NCBI GenBank assembly: GCA_040755535.1
Contig: JBFMAV010000006.1
Location: 38,232 to 102,231, forward strand
Length of the DNA: 64,000 nt
Direction of reading: 5' to 3'
DNA from: Aquabacter sp040755535
Lineage (GTDB): Bacteria; Pseudomonadota; Alphaproteobacteria; Rhizobiales; Xanthobacteraceae
Shown here: positions 8,439 through 16,932 of the stretch, piece after piece
Layout: the number at the start of each line of letters is the position of its first letter
How positions within the stretch are numbered: position 1 is the stretch's first letter
Notes under the pieces: generated by a model
Databases searched by the model: none
What the model saw: only the letters and a program-made list of their open reading frames with translations
What the model was told of the DNA's origin: nothing
Made by a program: the position numbers and the translations under genes

Positions 8439-9119
8439 CTATCCGCGCCTCTGGCGAAAGCCGAACTGCGCCAGGGCGCAGGCTTGCGCGACAAGGCAGG
8501 CGAGGGAATCGAGCACCAGTGCGGACGTGCGCGGCGACAGGCGATCCGCAAAGCCCACGAGTCCCGCGCCGCCGAGCACCACAGCGTCCGCGCCCCGGGC
8601 GTGCGCGGCTTCGATCTCGTTCAGGACCAGGGCCTCGGCGCCCAGCGGATCGGCAGCGATCCTGTCGCCTGTCAGATCGAGCGTCCGCACCCCGGCAAAG
8701 CGCGAGGCGAGGCCGATTCGATCCACGAACGCCTCCAGCATCGGGCCCCAGGCTCGCCCGCCTGTGACGATGGCGAAGCGCTCCGCAAGCTGGGTCGCCA
8801 CATGGCAGGAGGCGTCCGCCATGCCCAGCACCGGCACGCTCAGGCGCGCCCGCGCCGCGAACAGGCCGGGATCTCCGAAGCAGGAGATCATCACGCCGTG
8901 GTGCGACTGTCGCCGTGCCAATACTTCAGCCATCTCCTCGACCACGCGGCCGGCATCCTCCGCCGCTTCGGGGGTCGAGATATAGGGTGCCCCGCGCGGC
9001 GCCGTCAGGCCTTCAATGGTCACACCGGCCGGGGCGAGGGCCTGGGCATGGCGCACCATGCGCTCGGTCATCGCCTGTGTGGTGTTGGCGTTGATCAATG
9101 CCAGGCGAATGTACGTCAC
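8439..9119 (-). CDS. Asp/Glu/hydantoin racemase-family protein with one catalytic Cys missing
   Basis: This is a 226-residue protein of the Asp/Glu racemase superfamily. The start is the GTG at 9119 (VTYIRLALINANTTQAMTER), preceded by a G-rich site; frame further upstream is low-complexity and probably not translated. The first catalytic cysteine is present at residue 80 in ISCFGDPG, the hydantoin-racemase pattern. At the second site, where family members have 'VLGCAG', this protein reads VLGGAG with Gly at residue 184. A two-base racemisation mechanism therefore looks impossible. It may instead act like the arylmalonate/maleate branch of the family or be a binding protein. It stands alone between glpD and the autotransporter gene. 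Confidence 0.8.
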   Translation of the reverse strand: MTYIRLALINANTTQAMTERMVRHAQALAPAGVTIEGLTAPRGAPYISTPEAAEDAGRVVEEMAEVLARRQSHHGVMISCFGDPGLFAARARLSVPVLGMADASCHVATQLAERFAIVTGGRAWGPMLEAFVDRIGLASRFAGVRTLDLTGDRIAADPLGAEALVLNEIEAAHARGADAVVLGGAGLVGFADRLSPRTSALVLDSLACLVAQACALAQFGFRQRRG

Positions 9120-9238
9120 GCGGCCCCCGGTCAGGTTTCTTGCCCACTCTGGAGGCGGGGGCGGGCATGTCAAGAAATCGGGGCGGTGTTCTTGATCGGG
9201 GGAGCGTTGCGACGCGAAAGAGGGGGGCGGTGAGGGAC

Positions 9239-9262
9239 GGGCGGGCCTCAAGGGGCCCGCCC
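9239..9262 (-). terminator. GC-rich stem-loop after the autotransporter gene
   Basis: A 9-bp perfect stem (GGGCGGGCC at 9239-9247 with GGCCCGCCC at 9254-9262) begins 8 nt beyond the stop of the minus-strand autotransporter gene. There is no run of T on the minus strand after it, so intrinsic termination would be weak; it may only protect the 3' end. Confidence 0.4.
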
Positions 9263-9269
9263 TTCGGGT

Positions 9270-12200
9270 TTAGAACCGCACGGACATGCGCAGGGCGAGT
9301 TCCTGGTTCAGGAAGTCTTCCGCGATCTGCGCGCGATATTCCCCGCGCAGTTCGTACTTGTCGTGCCCCATGAATTGCAGTCCGGCGCCGAGATCGAGGA
9401 AGGCGTCGGGCATGTTGGAGGTGGAGGTGAAGCTGATGCCCGTGCCGGCGCCGTCCGAGAATTGCACGTCCTGCGTCAAGGTCTCGCCGCCGAGGAAGGT
9501 CGCACCCACCACCGCATAGGGCCGCAGCCAGCCGGCCTCCGCGAGGTCGATGCGGGTCCCCGCCTCCACCGCAAGCTCCACGGCGACGCTGGTGCCCTTC
9601 ATGGAACTCGCCTGGAGCGTCGCGCCATCCCCGCTCAGCGTATAGCCGGGCATGTAGGTGTAGAGGACATCGAGGTCCGCATAGGGCCGCAGATACCAAT
9701 TGGTGAAGGCGAACTCATAGGCCGCCCGCAGGCGCAGGCCGCCGGTCCAGACGTCCGAACTGTTGTCCGCCTGCCACGTGTCGCCGCCGATGGTGAAGAT
9801 GTTGTTGGATTCGAACCGGCCATAGCTGCCGTGCAGCGCGCCGGCGAACAGCCACGCGCCCATCTGATGCTTGAGGGCCACGGAGACGTCGCCGCTGTTG
9901 CCGTCGATGCGGTTCAGCCCGTCGCTGGTGGTGAGCCAGCTCGTGGTGAAGCCGGCCGTCGCGCCCACGAACCAGTTGGGCGCGAACTCCCACTGGGCGC
10001 CCATGCGATAGGTCACCGCATCCTGCGTGAAGCCCTCATAGTCCCCGCCGCCATACTGCTCCATGCGCGCGCCGGTGATGCGGGTCCACAGGCATTGGGA
10101 CTCGCGGATCAGCAGGCTGTCGCCCTCGAAGACCGGGCAGCTCAGCGCGGCATTGAGGGACTTTCGCGCCCCCATGGTCTGGTTCGAGGCCGGCTGGCCG
10201 AGGCTTTCGGCGGTGGCAAGGCTGCCGATGGCGAGTTCGTACTGAGCCGCAGTGCTGAGGTTCGCCATGTTGGCGAACGTGCCGGCCATATCGGCGCTGG
10301 AGGCGTTCCAGGCGGTCTGAAGGCTATTGAGCACCGAGCGTTCCGTGTCGGTGAGCTTCGAGGGCGCCTTGGCCACGAAATTGGCCGAGGGGGTGATGAC
10401 CATGGTGTTGTTGGCCGTGGTGAGAGCCCAGGAAATGGGGCTCGCCGCGCTGGCGCCCGAGACCGCTTGACGGCTCGATGTGAGCGCGTCTGCTTTCAGC
10501 ACCGTGAAGCTTCCCGGCAGCAGGCCCTTGACCGCATAAGGCACCACCGAGACGCCCTGGACGGTGACTTTCTCGGCCGTCAGCAAATCGGAGGAGGGCG
10601 CGCCCGCCGCCGCGACGCTGGTCACGTCCACCAGCAGGGAGCCGCCGAGGTCGAGCTGGCCGTTCGTGATGCGCGCGCTGGAAATGGTCCCCACGCCGCC
10701 GATATCGAACGTGCCGTAATTGAAGAACCGGCCGCGGTTGGCGTCTCCGCCGAGATTGAGGATTCCCGTCCCCGCGGTGCGGTAGACACCGCTGCGCTCA
10801 TTGAAGACCTCATTATACTCGCCGGTGCGCCCGACGCTGAGATCCATGTCACCGATGATGGTACCGAAATTCTTGATGCGGTCTTCGCCGAACGAGGACC
10901 GGATGGCATGCCCGGACACCGCGCTGATGGTTGAGTTCTCGCGGATCGTCACGGTGTTGAAGCTGCCGCCATCCATTCCGATGGCGGCGCCCGCGCCCGC
11001 GCCGCCGGTGAGCGTGCCGCCGAAATCGATCATGATATCCCGCCCGCGGCGGCTCGCATCGAGCGCGCCGTCGAGTTGCTGGAACCCGCTCTGTGCGAAG
11101 ATGCCGTAGGAATCGAGGCCAAGGGCCGCGATGTTCGCGTTCCTCAGATGGATGTCGATCAGGCCGCCGGTGCCCGTCGACGCACTGCGCTTGTCGAGCA
11201 TGTCCTTCAGCTTGGTCAGGGCACTGTCCACCGTGTCCTTGTCATTGCCCAGCAGGCGGACAATGCCTTGGAACGCCTCAGGCACCTTGTCGATATTGTC
11301 GGCGATGGTCCCCGTGCCGCCGGTCGCCCGATGGAGGGCTTCCAGAATGCCCGACACCGTGGTCAGCGTCTCGCGCACGGTCGAGTCAGTCTTGAGAAGG
11401 CCGCTGACCGTGCCGCCGCCTCCGCCCAGGGACTGGGCGAAAATGCCGTGGGACTGCGTGCCGACAGTGCGGATGGTGAGGGGCTCGTTGCCGCGGGTTC
11501 GGATCTGGATGCCGCCGCCGTCGCCGCTGGCGCCGCCGCTGCCGCCGATGAAGGGGACGGTGTAGCCCTGGAGGACCGAGGCGCCGCCATAGCCGCCGCC
11601 GCCGCCCACCGACTGCGCGAACACCGCTGTCGCATAATCGCCGAAGGTGCCGATGGACGAGGCGCGGTCGAAGTCGAGCATGACGTCTCCGCCGTTGCCG
11701 GCCGCGCCGCCCGAGCCGCCCAGCGAGGCGGCATATTTCACGCCGCCCGTACTGCCGGCCGCGTTCGAAATGCCGCCGCCGCCGCCCACCGATTGCGCGA
11801 GAATGCCAAACGCGCCGTCGCCGGTGGTGGTGATCGTGCCGGCCTGTGTGACGTGAACGCGATTGCCGTCCGCGCCCTTGCCGCCGGAACTGCCGAGAGT
11901 CACGCTTCCCGACTTGTCGGACGGCTTCTTGTCGGCCGGGTCTTCGACGGCTGGGGGCACCTGCTCGATGCCGAGCGCCTTGAGCAAATTGACCATGGTC
12001 GCGTCGGAGACTTCCTCCGCCGCACCGCTGCCCTTGGCGGCCTTGTCCTTGCCCTTGGTGGCATTGTCACTGTTGGCGGGATTCATCTGGAAGGCGCCGC
12101 CGCCCCCGCCGACGCTCTGCGCCACGATGCCATGGGCTTCCGCGCCCGAGGTGGTGATGCTGCCGCGATTGGTCACCAGAACCATGCCACCGGTATTTCC

Positions 12201-15200
12201 GGAGCCGCCCGTGCCGCCCAGCACGCCCGTCAGCACGAGATTTTTGTTCTCGCTGCTGGTGGCGCCGACCCCGACACCGCCGCCCCCGCCGATGGACTGG
12301 GCGAGAATGCCGTAGGAGGAGTCGCCCAACGTGATGATGGTGCCGGAATTGGTCACGGTCACTTCGTTGCCGACATTGCCGCTGCCACCATTGCCGCCCA
12401 GCGTCGCACCGATATTGGTCTTGTTGCTCCCGGAGGAATAAGCGAGCCCGCCCTGGCCGCCGCCGCCGCCGATGGATTGGGCGAAAATGCCGTGGGACAG
12501 GTCGCCGGCAGTGGCGATGAAGCCATTATTCTCGACCTTGACCATGCCGCCCATATTGCCGCTGCCGCCCGCGCCGCCCAGCGAGACCGTGAGGCCCACA
12601 TCGCCCTTGAGCTTCGTGGAGTTCTTTTTCTGCTCTTTCAGATAATCGTCCGCGCCTTTCCAGAACGACTGCATCTGTTTGTAGAAGTCTGATTTCTTGA
12701 AGGAATCCGCGAGGCCCTTATAGGTGTCCGTGCTCTGGATATCCTTGATGAACTCGTCGAGCTTTTCCTTGGTCTCGGCATTGCCCTTGTCGGCCGCCCA
12801 TTTCTGATAGGCCTCGACGCCCACCGCTTCCTTCAGCGTGCTCCACAGCTTGCCGACCGTGTCGGGCGCCTTCGTGGTGTCGGCCGTGAGGCTGCCGCCG
12901 CTGCCGCCGCCGCCGCCTACGCTCTCGGCAAAGATGCCATGGGACGCATCGCCATAGGTCTCGATGGTGCCGCCGAAATTGTTCACCTGTGCAAGGCCGC
13001 CCGCGCCGCCCGCGCCCCCGGTGCCGCCGATGGACAGCTTGCCGGACCACTTCCCCGTGGCCGCGACGCTGCCGCCACCGCCCGTGCCGCCACCGCCGCC
13101 GATGCTCTGGGCGAATACGCCGTCCGCCTGCGATCCATAGGTGCGCACCACGGCGCGGTTCATGATGTCGACGGAGGCGGTGCCGCCCCCTCCGCCCTCG
13201 CCGCCGGCCCCGCCGATGACCGTCGCGGCGGAGATGGCATCCGCGAGCGGCAATTTCTGGATCAGGCTGTTCAAGGTCTTGTCGAAGGACAGGCCGGCCA
13301 CCGCCGAGGCGCTCACGCCCCCGCCATTGCCGCCGCCGCCGCCGATGCTCTGGGCGGCAATGCCCATGGCGCCGTCGCCCTCGGTCTGGACCAGTCCAGA
13401 ATGCTGAACATAGGCCCGGTCGCCACTGCCGCCCTTGCCGCCTTTTCCGCCGACGGACTGGCTGTAGTCCATGGTCTTCTTGAGGCTGAGGGCGTTGGAG
13501 GTGGCCGTGGCCGAGCCCGCATTGCCGCCGCCGCCGCCGATGCTCTGCGCGAGGATGCCGAAGGAGCCGTCGCCGAAGGTCAGGATGGTGCCGGAATTGG
13601 TCACCTCGACGGACTGGCCGCTGCCTCCGCCGCCGCCTTTTCCGCCCACGGCCGAGGTCACGGTATAGGCGCCCGCATCGGGGGCCGAGATGGCCAGGGC
13701 ATAGGCGAAGGCGTTGCCGCCCGTGCCGCCGCCGCCGCCGATGCTCGCGGCCTGGATGCCGGACGAGCCCGTGCCGAGCGTCTCGATATAGCCGCGGTTC
13801 GTGACGCTCACCGTGCCGCCCGTGCCGCCGAGCGCGCTGTCGCCGCCGAGCGCGCCGGAATAGGCGAAGGAGGGATAGGACTTGCCCTTCGGATCAACCA
13901 GCGGCAGGGCGATGGAATAGGCGCTGGCATCGCCGCCATTGCCGCCGCCGCCGCCAATGCCCGAGGCCAGGATGCCGGCGGCATTGTCGCCGCGCGTGGT
14001 GATCTGGGTCGCGTTGTCGACCGTCGCGGTGCCGCCATTGCCGCCGCCGCCGCCGGTTCCACCGACCGCGCTCGCCAGCGCAAGGCCCGGCGTTGCCGAG
14101 ATGGCGCTGGCATAGCCCCCGGTGCCCCCGCCGCCGCCGATGGACTGGATCAGGAGGCCGACCGAATTGGTGCCCTCGGTATGGATAGATCCGCCCGTCC
14201 CGGTGAAGGACGCGGTGCCGCCATTGCCGCCACCGCCGCCCGCGCCGCCGAGGCCGACCGAGATGAACGCGCCGAGATTGGTGGTGGCGCCGCCGGTTCC
14301 CCCGCCGCCGCCGACGCTCTGGATCAGAGCGCCATAGGCGTTGTCGCCGGTGGTGGTGATGGTGCCGGACTGGAACACCTCCACCGTGCCGCCAACCCCG
14401 CCTGCTCCGCCCTTGCCGCCGGTGCTGCCCGGCCAGATGCCGCCCTTGCCGCCGGATCCGTCATTGGTGTGAACGGTGGAGGGGGCGGAGGATTGGAAGG
14501 CGTCCAGCGCATTTCCGCCGCCTATGCTCTGGGCGAGCAGTGCGGTGGAGCCGATGCCATAGGTGAGGATCGTCCCCTCATTGGTCAGGGTGACGGCGCC
14601 GCCGGCCCCCGCCGCGCCGCCATCGCCGCCATCGGAAAAAGCGGCGCGCGTGCCGCTTCCCCCGACGCCGCCCACCGATTGGCCGAGCATGCCGAAACTG
14701 TAATTGCCTTGGGTATGGACCCAGCCGATGTTCACGCCTTGGATGGTGCCGCCGTTGCCGCCGCTGCTGGCGCCTGCCGCGGAACTGAAGGCGCCGCCGC
14801 CGCCATCGCCACCCCGCCCGCCGATGGCCTGCATGACGATCGCGGAGGACGCCGTGCCGCTCGTCACCACCGCGCCGTGATTGACGAGGGTGACCTTTCC
14901 GCCGGCCCCGCCATTGGAGCCGTAATAACTGTTGCGGTTGCTGGTGCCGTTGCCGCCGGCCCCGCCGTCCGAGGCGGCGAAGATGGCGGTCGCGTTATTG
15001 CCGGCGGTGGTCACCTTGGACGGGTAATTGATGGTGAGGTTGACGGCGCCGCCGGTGCCGCCGGCATCCAGATCCCGGCGCAGCCGTGCCGTGCCGCTGT
15101 CCGTCGTGTGCCCGCGCGCCCCGGCCGCCCCGCCTTCTGAGACGGCATAGATGGCGCGGGTGAAATCCCCGGTGGCCGCCACGGTGCCCCAGATATCGGC

Positions 15201-15716
15201 GATCACGGACCCGCCGCGCCCGCCGGCGCCGATGCCGCCGCCATTGTTGGAGCCGCCCGACCAATTCAGTTCCGCGAGCCCCGCGCCGCCGATGCCGCCG
15301 CGCGAATAGAGCGAGATCAGCTGGCCCGCATCCTTGCGGTTCGCGCCACCGGTGATGGAGCCGTATTGCGTGAGGCTGACCAGTTCGCCGCTGCCGCCCC
15401 GAGCGCCCGCAATGTTGTTGCGGATCAAGCCCACGTCACCATAGCCACCATAGCCGCCCACCGATCCTATCTCGATGGCATTGCCGGGGCCGGTCATACG
15501 GATCGTCTCGCGGCTGACATAAACGACGGACTGGGCATTCTGGCCGGCGGTCGCCTCGGTGCGAAAATTGAAGAGAACTTCGCCGTTGCTGCCGTTCGCG
15601 CCGTAACTGACCATGGGCGGCAGGCCCTGGGCCTGCGTCGCGCTGGACGGCCAGGAGAGCGCCGCCAGAAGGGCCGCGAGACTGGCGCCCGCTGTGAACC
15701 GCATTTTTCTGGGCAT
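9270..15716 (-). CDS. Giant autotransporter with glycine-rich repeat passenger
   Basis: This is a 2148-residue type V secretion protein. The start is the ATG at 15716 (MPRKMRFTAG..., a signal peptide ending near SATQAQG), with GGAG just upstream; an in-frame codon at 15803 would add 29 residues. Residues about 60-1500 form a repetitive beta-solenoid passenger. It has some 18 copies of a unit whose core is '.GI.AQSIGGGGG.GG', alternating with 'V.NSGTI.T.GD'-type strands. The C-terminal ~290 residues are an autotransporter beta-barrel starting near CPVFEGDSLLIRES and ending in ALRMSVRF, a terminal aromatic expected for outer-membrane insertion. Three Lys/Glu-rich helical-looking inserts interrupt the solenoid near residues 945-1038, 1210-1270 and 1440-1510. 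Function is probably adhesion or surface display. Confidence 0.92.
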   Translation of the reverse strand: MPRKMRFTAGASLAALLAALSWPSSATQAQGLPPMVSYGANGSNGEVLFNFRTEATAGQNAQSVVYVSRETIRMTGPGNAIEIGSVGGYGGYGDVGLIRNNIAGARGGSGELVSLTQYGSITGGANRKDAGQLISLYSRGGIGGAGLAELNWSGGSNNGGGIGAGGRGGSVIADIWGTVAATGDFTRAIYAVSEGGAAGARGHTTDSGTARLRRDLDAGGTGGAVNLTINYPSKVTTAGNNATAIFAASDGGAGGNGTSNRNSYYGSNGGAGGKVTLVNHGAVVTSGTASSAIVMQAIGGRGGDGGGGAFSSAAGASSGGNGGTIQGVNIGWVHTQGNYSFGMLGQSVGGVGGSGTRAAFSDGGDGGAAGAGGAVTLTNEGTILTYGIGSTALLAQSIGGGNALDAFQSSAPSTVHTNDGSGGKGGIWPGSTGGKGGAGGVGGTVEVFQSGTITTTGDNAYGALIQSVGGGGGTGGATTNLGAFISVGLGGAGGGGGNGGTASFTGTGGSIHTEGTNSVGLLIQSIGGGGGTGGYASAISATPGLALASAVGGTGGGGGNGGTATVDNATQITTRGDNAAGILASGIGGGGGNGGDASAYSIALPLVDPKGKSYPSFAYSGALGGDSALGGTGGTVSVTNRGYIETLGTGSSGIQAASIGGGGGTGGNAFAYALAISAPDAGAYTVTSAVGGKGGGGGSGQSVEVTNSGTILTFGDGSFGILAQSIGGGGGNAGSATATSNALSLKKTMDYSQSVGGKGGKGGSGDRAYVQHSGLVQTEGDGAMGIAAQSIGGGGGNGGGVSASAVAGLSFDKTLNSLIQKLPLADAISAATVIGGAGGEGGGGGTASVDIMNRAVVRTYGSQADGVFAQSIGGGGGTGGGGSVAATGKWSGKLSIGGTGGAGGAGGLAQVNNFGGTIETYGDASHGIFAESVGGGGGSGGSLTADTTKAPDTVGKLWSTLKEAVGVEAYQKWAADKGNAETKEKLDEFIKDIQSTDTYKGLADSFKKSDFYKQMQSFWKGADDYLKEQKKNSTKLKGDVGLTVSLGGAGGSGNMGGMVKVENNGFIATAGDLSHGIFAQSIGGGGGQGGLAYSSGSNKTNIGATLGGNGGSGNVGNEVTVTNSGTIITLGDSSYGILAQSIGGGGGVGVGATSSENKNLVLTGVLGGTGGSGNTGGMVLVTNRGSITTSGAEAHGIVAQSVGGGGGAFQMNPANSDNATKGKDKAAKGSGAAEEVSDATMVNLLKALGIEQVPPAVEDPADKKPSDKSGSVTLGSSGGKGADGNRVHVTQAGTITTTGDGAFGILAQSVGGGGGISNAAGSTGGVKYAASLGGSGGAAGNGGDVMLDFDRASSIGTFGDYATAVFAQSVGGGGGYGGASVLQGYTVPFIGGSGGASGDGGGIQIRTRGNEPLTIRTVGTQSHGIFAQSLGGGGGTVSGLLKTDSTVRETLTTVSGILEALHRATGGTGTIADNIDKVPEAFQGIVRLLGNDKDTVDSALTKLKDMLDKRSASTGTGGLIDIHLRNANIAALGLDSYGIFAQSGFQQLDGALDASRRGRDIMIDFGGTLTGGAGAGAAIGMDGGSFNTVTIRENSTISAVSGHAIRSSFGEDRIKNFGTIIGDMDLSVGRTGEYNEVFNERSGVYRTAGTGILNLGGDANRGRFFNYGTFDIGGVGTISSARITNGQLDLGGSLLVDVTSVAAAGAPSSDLLTAEKVTVQGVSVVPYAVKGLLPGSFTVLKADALTSSRQAVSGASAASPISWALTTANNTMVITPSANFVAKAPSKLTDTERSVLNSLQTAWNASSADMAGTFANMANLSTAAQYELAIGSLATAESLGQPASNQTMGARKSLNAALSCPVFEGDSLLIRESQCLWTRITGARMEQYGGGDYEGFTQDAVTYRMGAQWEFAPNWFVGATAGFTTSWLTTSDGLNRIDGNSGDVSVALKHQMGAWLFAGALHGSYGRFESNNIFTIGGDTWQADNSSDVWTGGLRLRAAYEFAFTNWYLRPYADLDVLYTYMPGYTLSGDGATLQASSMKGTSVAVELAVEAGTRIDLAEAGWLRPYAVVGATFLGGETLTQDVQFSDGAGTGISFTSTSNMPDAFLDLGAGLQFMGHDKYELRGEYRAQIAEDFLNQELALRMSVRF
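11090..14850 (-). repeat. Tandem glycine-rich repeat units of the autotransporter passenger
   Basis: About 18 in-frame repeats run through the passenger region. Fourteen contain a run of five glycines after (A/I)QS(I/V/L) or a close variant. Four are degenerate: the first three ('MQAIGGRGG', 'GQSVGGVGG', 'AQSIGGGNA') and the last ('AQSGFQQ'). Spacing between cores is variable, mostly 45-80 residues, and longer where the helical inserts occur. The DNA repeats are diverged at synonymous sites, so this is old protein-level repetition and not a recent tandem array. Confidence 0.85.
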
Positions 15717-16021
15717 GTCTCCAGTCGCGAGCGCATTTCCATTTATAGAAGAAAATGTAAGAAAAGTAAGAAAATGTGCCTTATGAGATGTGTAAGCGGA
15801 CATAACGAACCCCCGCGCGGCGCTTATACTAGAGTAATAGCCTCTAGATTTTGCATAGCTCGCGAAGTCGGTGCGTAGGTAGTTTTATTTTACCATTCTG
15901 AAAATCTTGTGGCTTGAAAAAACTTGAGCGAAGCAGGAGTGAGCGCGCGTGGGAGTCCTTGCCCGACCCAAGACAAGTCGGGACGGGTGCATCGCCAAAA
16001 GGGAGGCAAGGTGACTGCGCG
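15717..16021. promoter_or_regulatory. AT-rich upstream region of the autotransporter gene
   Basis: This 305-nt stretch separates the autotransporter start from the end of the marR-type gene. The half next to the autotransporter (to about 15920) is clearly AT-rich against the surrounding high GC, with A/T runs near 15750-15780 and 15880-15920. It must carry the promoter and leader of the long transcript. I cannot pick a single promoter pair with confidence and see no coding frame. Confidence 0.4.
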
Positions 16022-16531
16022 CTATTTCTCGTCGGAGGCGAGGACGACCCTGGAGACCGACCGCTTCAAGGCATCGAGGTCGTCCAGCAGTTCCGAAACC
16101 CGACGCGCAGATAGGCCCGCGAACATCTCGTGAATCCAGGCTTCATGCGCGCTCGCCATCATGCGGAACATGGTCGTTCCCGCACGTGTCAGGCGGACCG
16201 TGGTCGCCCGACGGTCGCTCGGGTCCGTCTCGCGGATCACGAGACCCTCCTCTACGAGGCGGTCGATCAGCCCCGTGATGTTGCCGTTGGTCACCATCAT
16301 CCGGCGCGACAAATCTCCGAGCCGCAGCCCGTTGGGTTCGCGGTGAAGCTGCGCCATCACGTCGAAGCGGGGGAGGGTGACGTCAAATTCCGTGCGCAAT
16401 CGGCGCCGGATCTCAGCGCTGATAAGATTGGAGCAGGACAGCAGCCGCAGCCAAAGGCGGAGCTCCATTTTCGAGCCGGCGGGCTCATCACGCACGAGCG
16501 CTTCGACGTCTTCGACAAGGGGATCTGTCAT
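16022..16531 (-). CDS. MarR-family regulator of the adjacent aromatic-CoA cluster
   Basis: This is a 169-residue winged-helix MarR protein. The start is the ATG at 16531 with GAGAGAG immediately upstream. The DNA-binding wing is visible as 'LRLGDLSRRMMVTNGNITGL' (recognition helix) followed by 'DRLVEEGLVIRETDPSDRRA', with the DxRA...L wing typical of the family. It is divergent from the CoA ligase gene across 401 nt. MarR-type repressors commonly sense aromatic acids or their CoA thioesters; related 2-aminobenzoate clusters also contain a MarR gene. A motif upstream of this gene (16577-16590) partly matches those upstream of the ligase and ABC-importer genes, consistent with autoregulation. 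Confidence 0.88.
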   Translation of the reverse strand: MTDPLVEDVEALVRDEPAGSKMELRLWLRLLSCSNLISAEIRRRLRTEFDVTLPRFDVMAQLHREPNGLRLGDLSRRMMVTNGNITGLIDRLVEEGLVIRETDPSDRRATTVRLTRAGTTMFRMMASAHEAWIHEMFAGLSARRVSELLDDLDALKRSVSRVVLASDEK

Positions 16532-16932
16532 GGCTCTCTCTCGATACCACGGCATCGCGAAATTTCATGCGTAAAATTTATGCGCGAGCACCGGCCTGAG
16601 CGTCATCAAGGGGAAAGGGAAAGTGTCGGCGCGCGCGTCCTGGCTCATCCCTGCGCTGCGAGGGGAGCAGCTGGCGCCCAAACAAGACGCTTCAGGTGAA
16701 TATATTTTATGCTTGAACTAAATATGGACGCGTGCAAACCTCATGAAGGTTGAGGCCAGCGCCTGCGACCGGCGGTACCACCGCCCAGTAGGGCCTTGAT
16801 CGCACAACGTCTTTCGCAGGGGGAGGGGGCTCGCCATGGGCTCTGATCCGCAGGTGAGGCGAGCGGGGCGCACGCCCCGGGTCGGAGGCGCCGAAGCTGG
16901 CGCCCAAGATAAGAATTCTAGAGGGTGCGCAG
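16532..16932. promoter_or_regulatory. Divergent promoter region, marR / CoA ligase
   Basis: This 401-nt non-coding region lies between divergent genes. It contains an AT-rich near-palindrome around 16569-16585 (GCGTAAA facing TTTATGC, 6 of 7 paired) close to the marR start. A second AT-rich patch at 16700-16725 holds the 14-mer also found upstream of the binding-protein gene at 24928. The roughly 200 nt before the ligase start are GC-rich and show no coding frame of their own. Confidence 0.5.
16706..16719 (+). promoter_or_regulatory. Candidate operator, shared motif copy 1
   Basis: The sequence TTTATGCTTGAACT matches TTTATGTCTGAACT at 24825-24838 at 12 of 14 positions, the two differences being the central dinucleotide. 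Both lie in the AT-rich promoter regions of the same catabolic cluster. A weaker relative (TTTATGCGCGAGCA) is at 16577-16590. These are proposed binding sites for the MarR protein encoded at 16022-16531; the link is inferred. Confidence 0.45.

Noticed and set aside
11090..14850. Regular short GC-rich repeats that could suggest a CRISPR array or a tandem satellite
   Set aside because: The repeats are in frame, diverged at synonymous positions, irregularly spaced and encode the autotransporter passenger; there are no cas genes.
11076..15140. Two very long plus-strand open frames opposite the autotransporter gene (11076-12692 and 12939-15140)
   Set aside because: They are Ala/Gly/Asp-rich mirror images of the GGC-rich repeats, have no recognisable domain or SD, and the minus-strand product has a signal peptide and barrel. 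Lack of stop codons is a composition effect.
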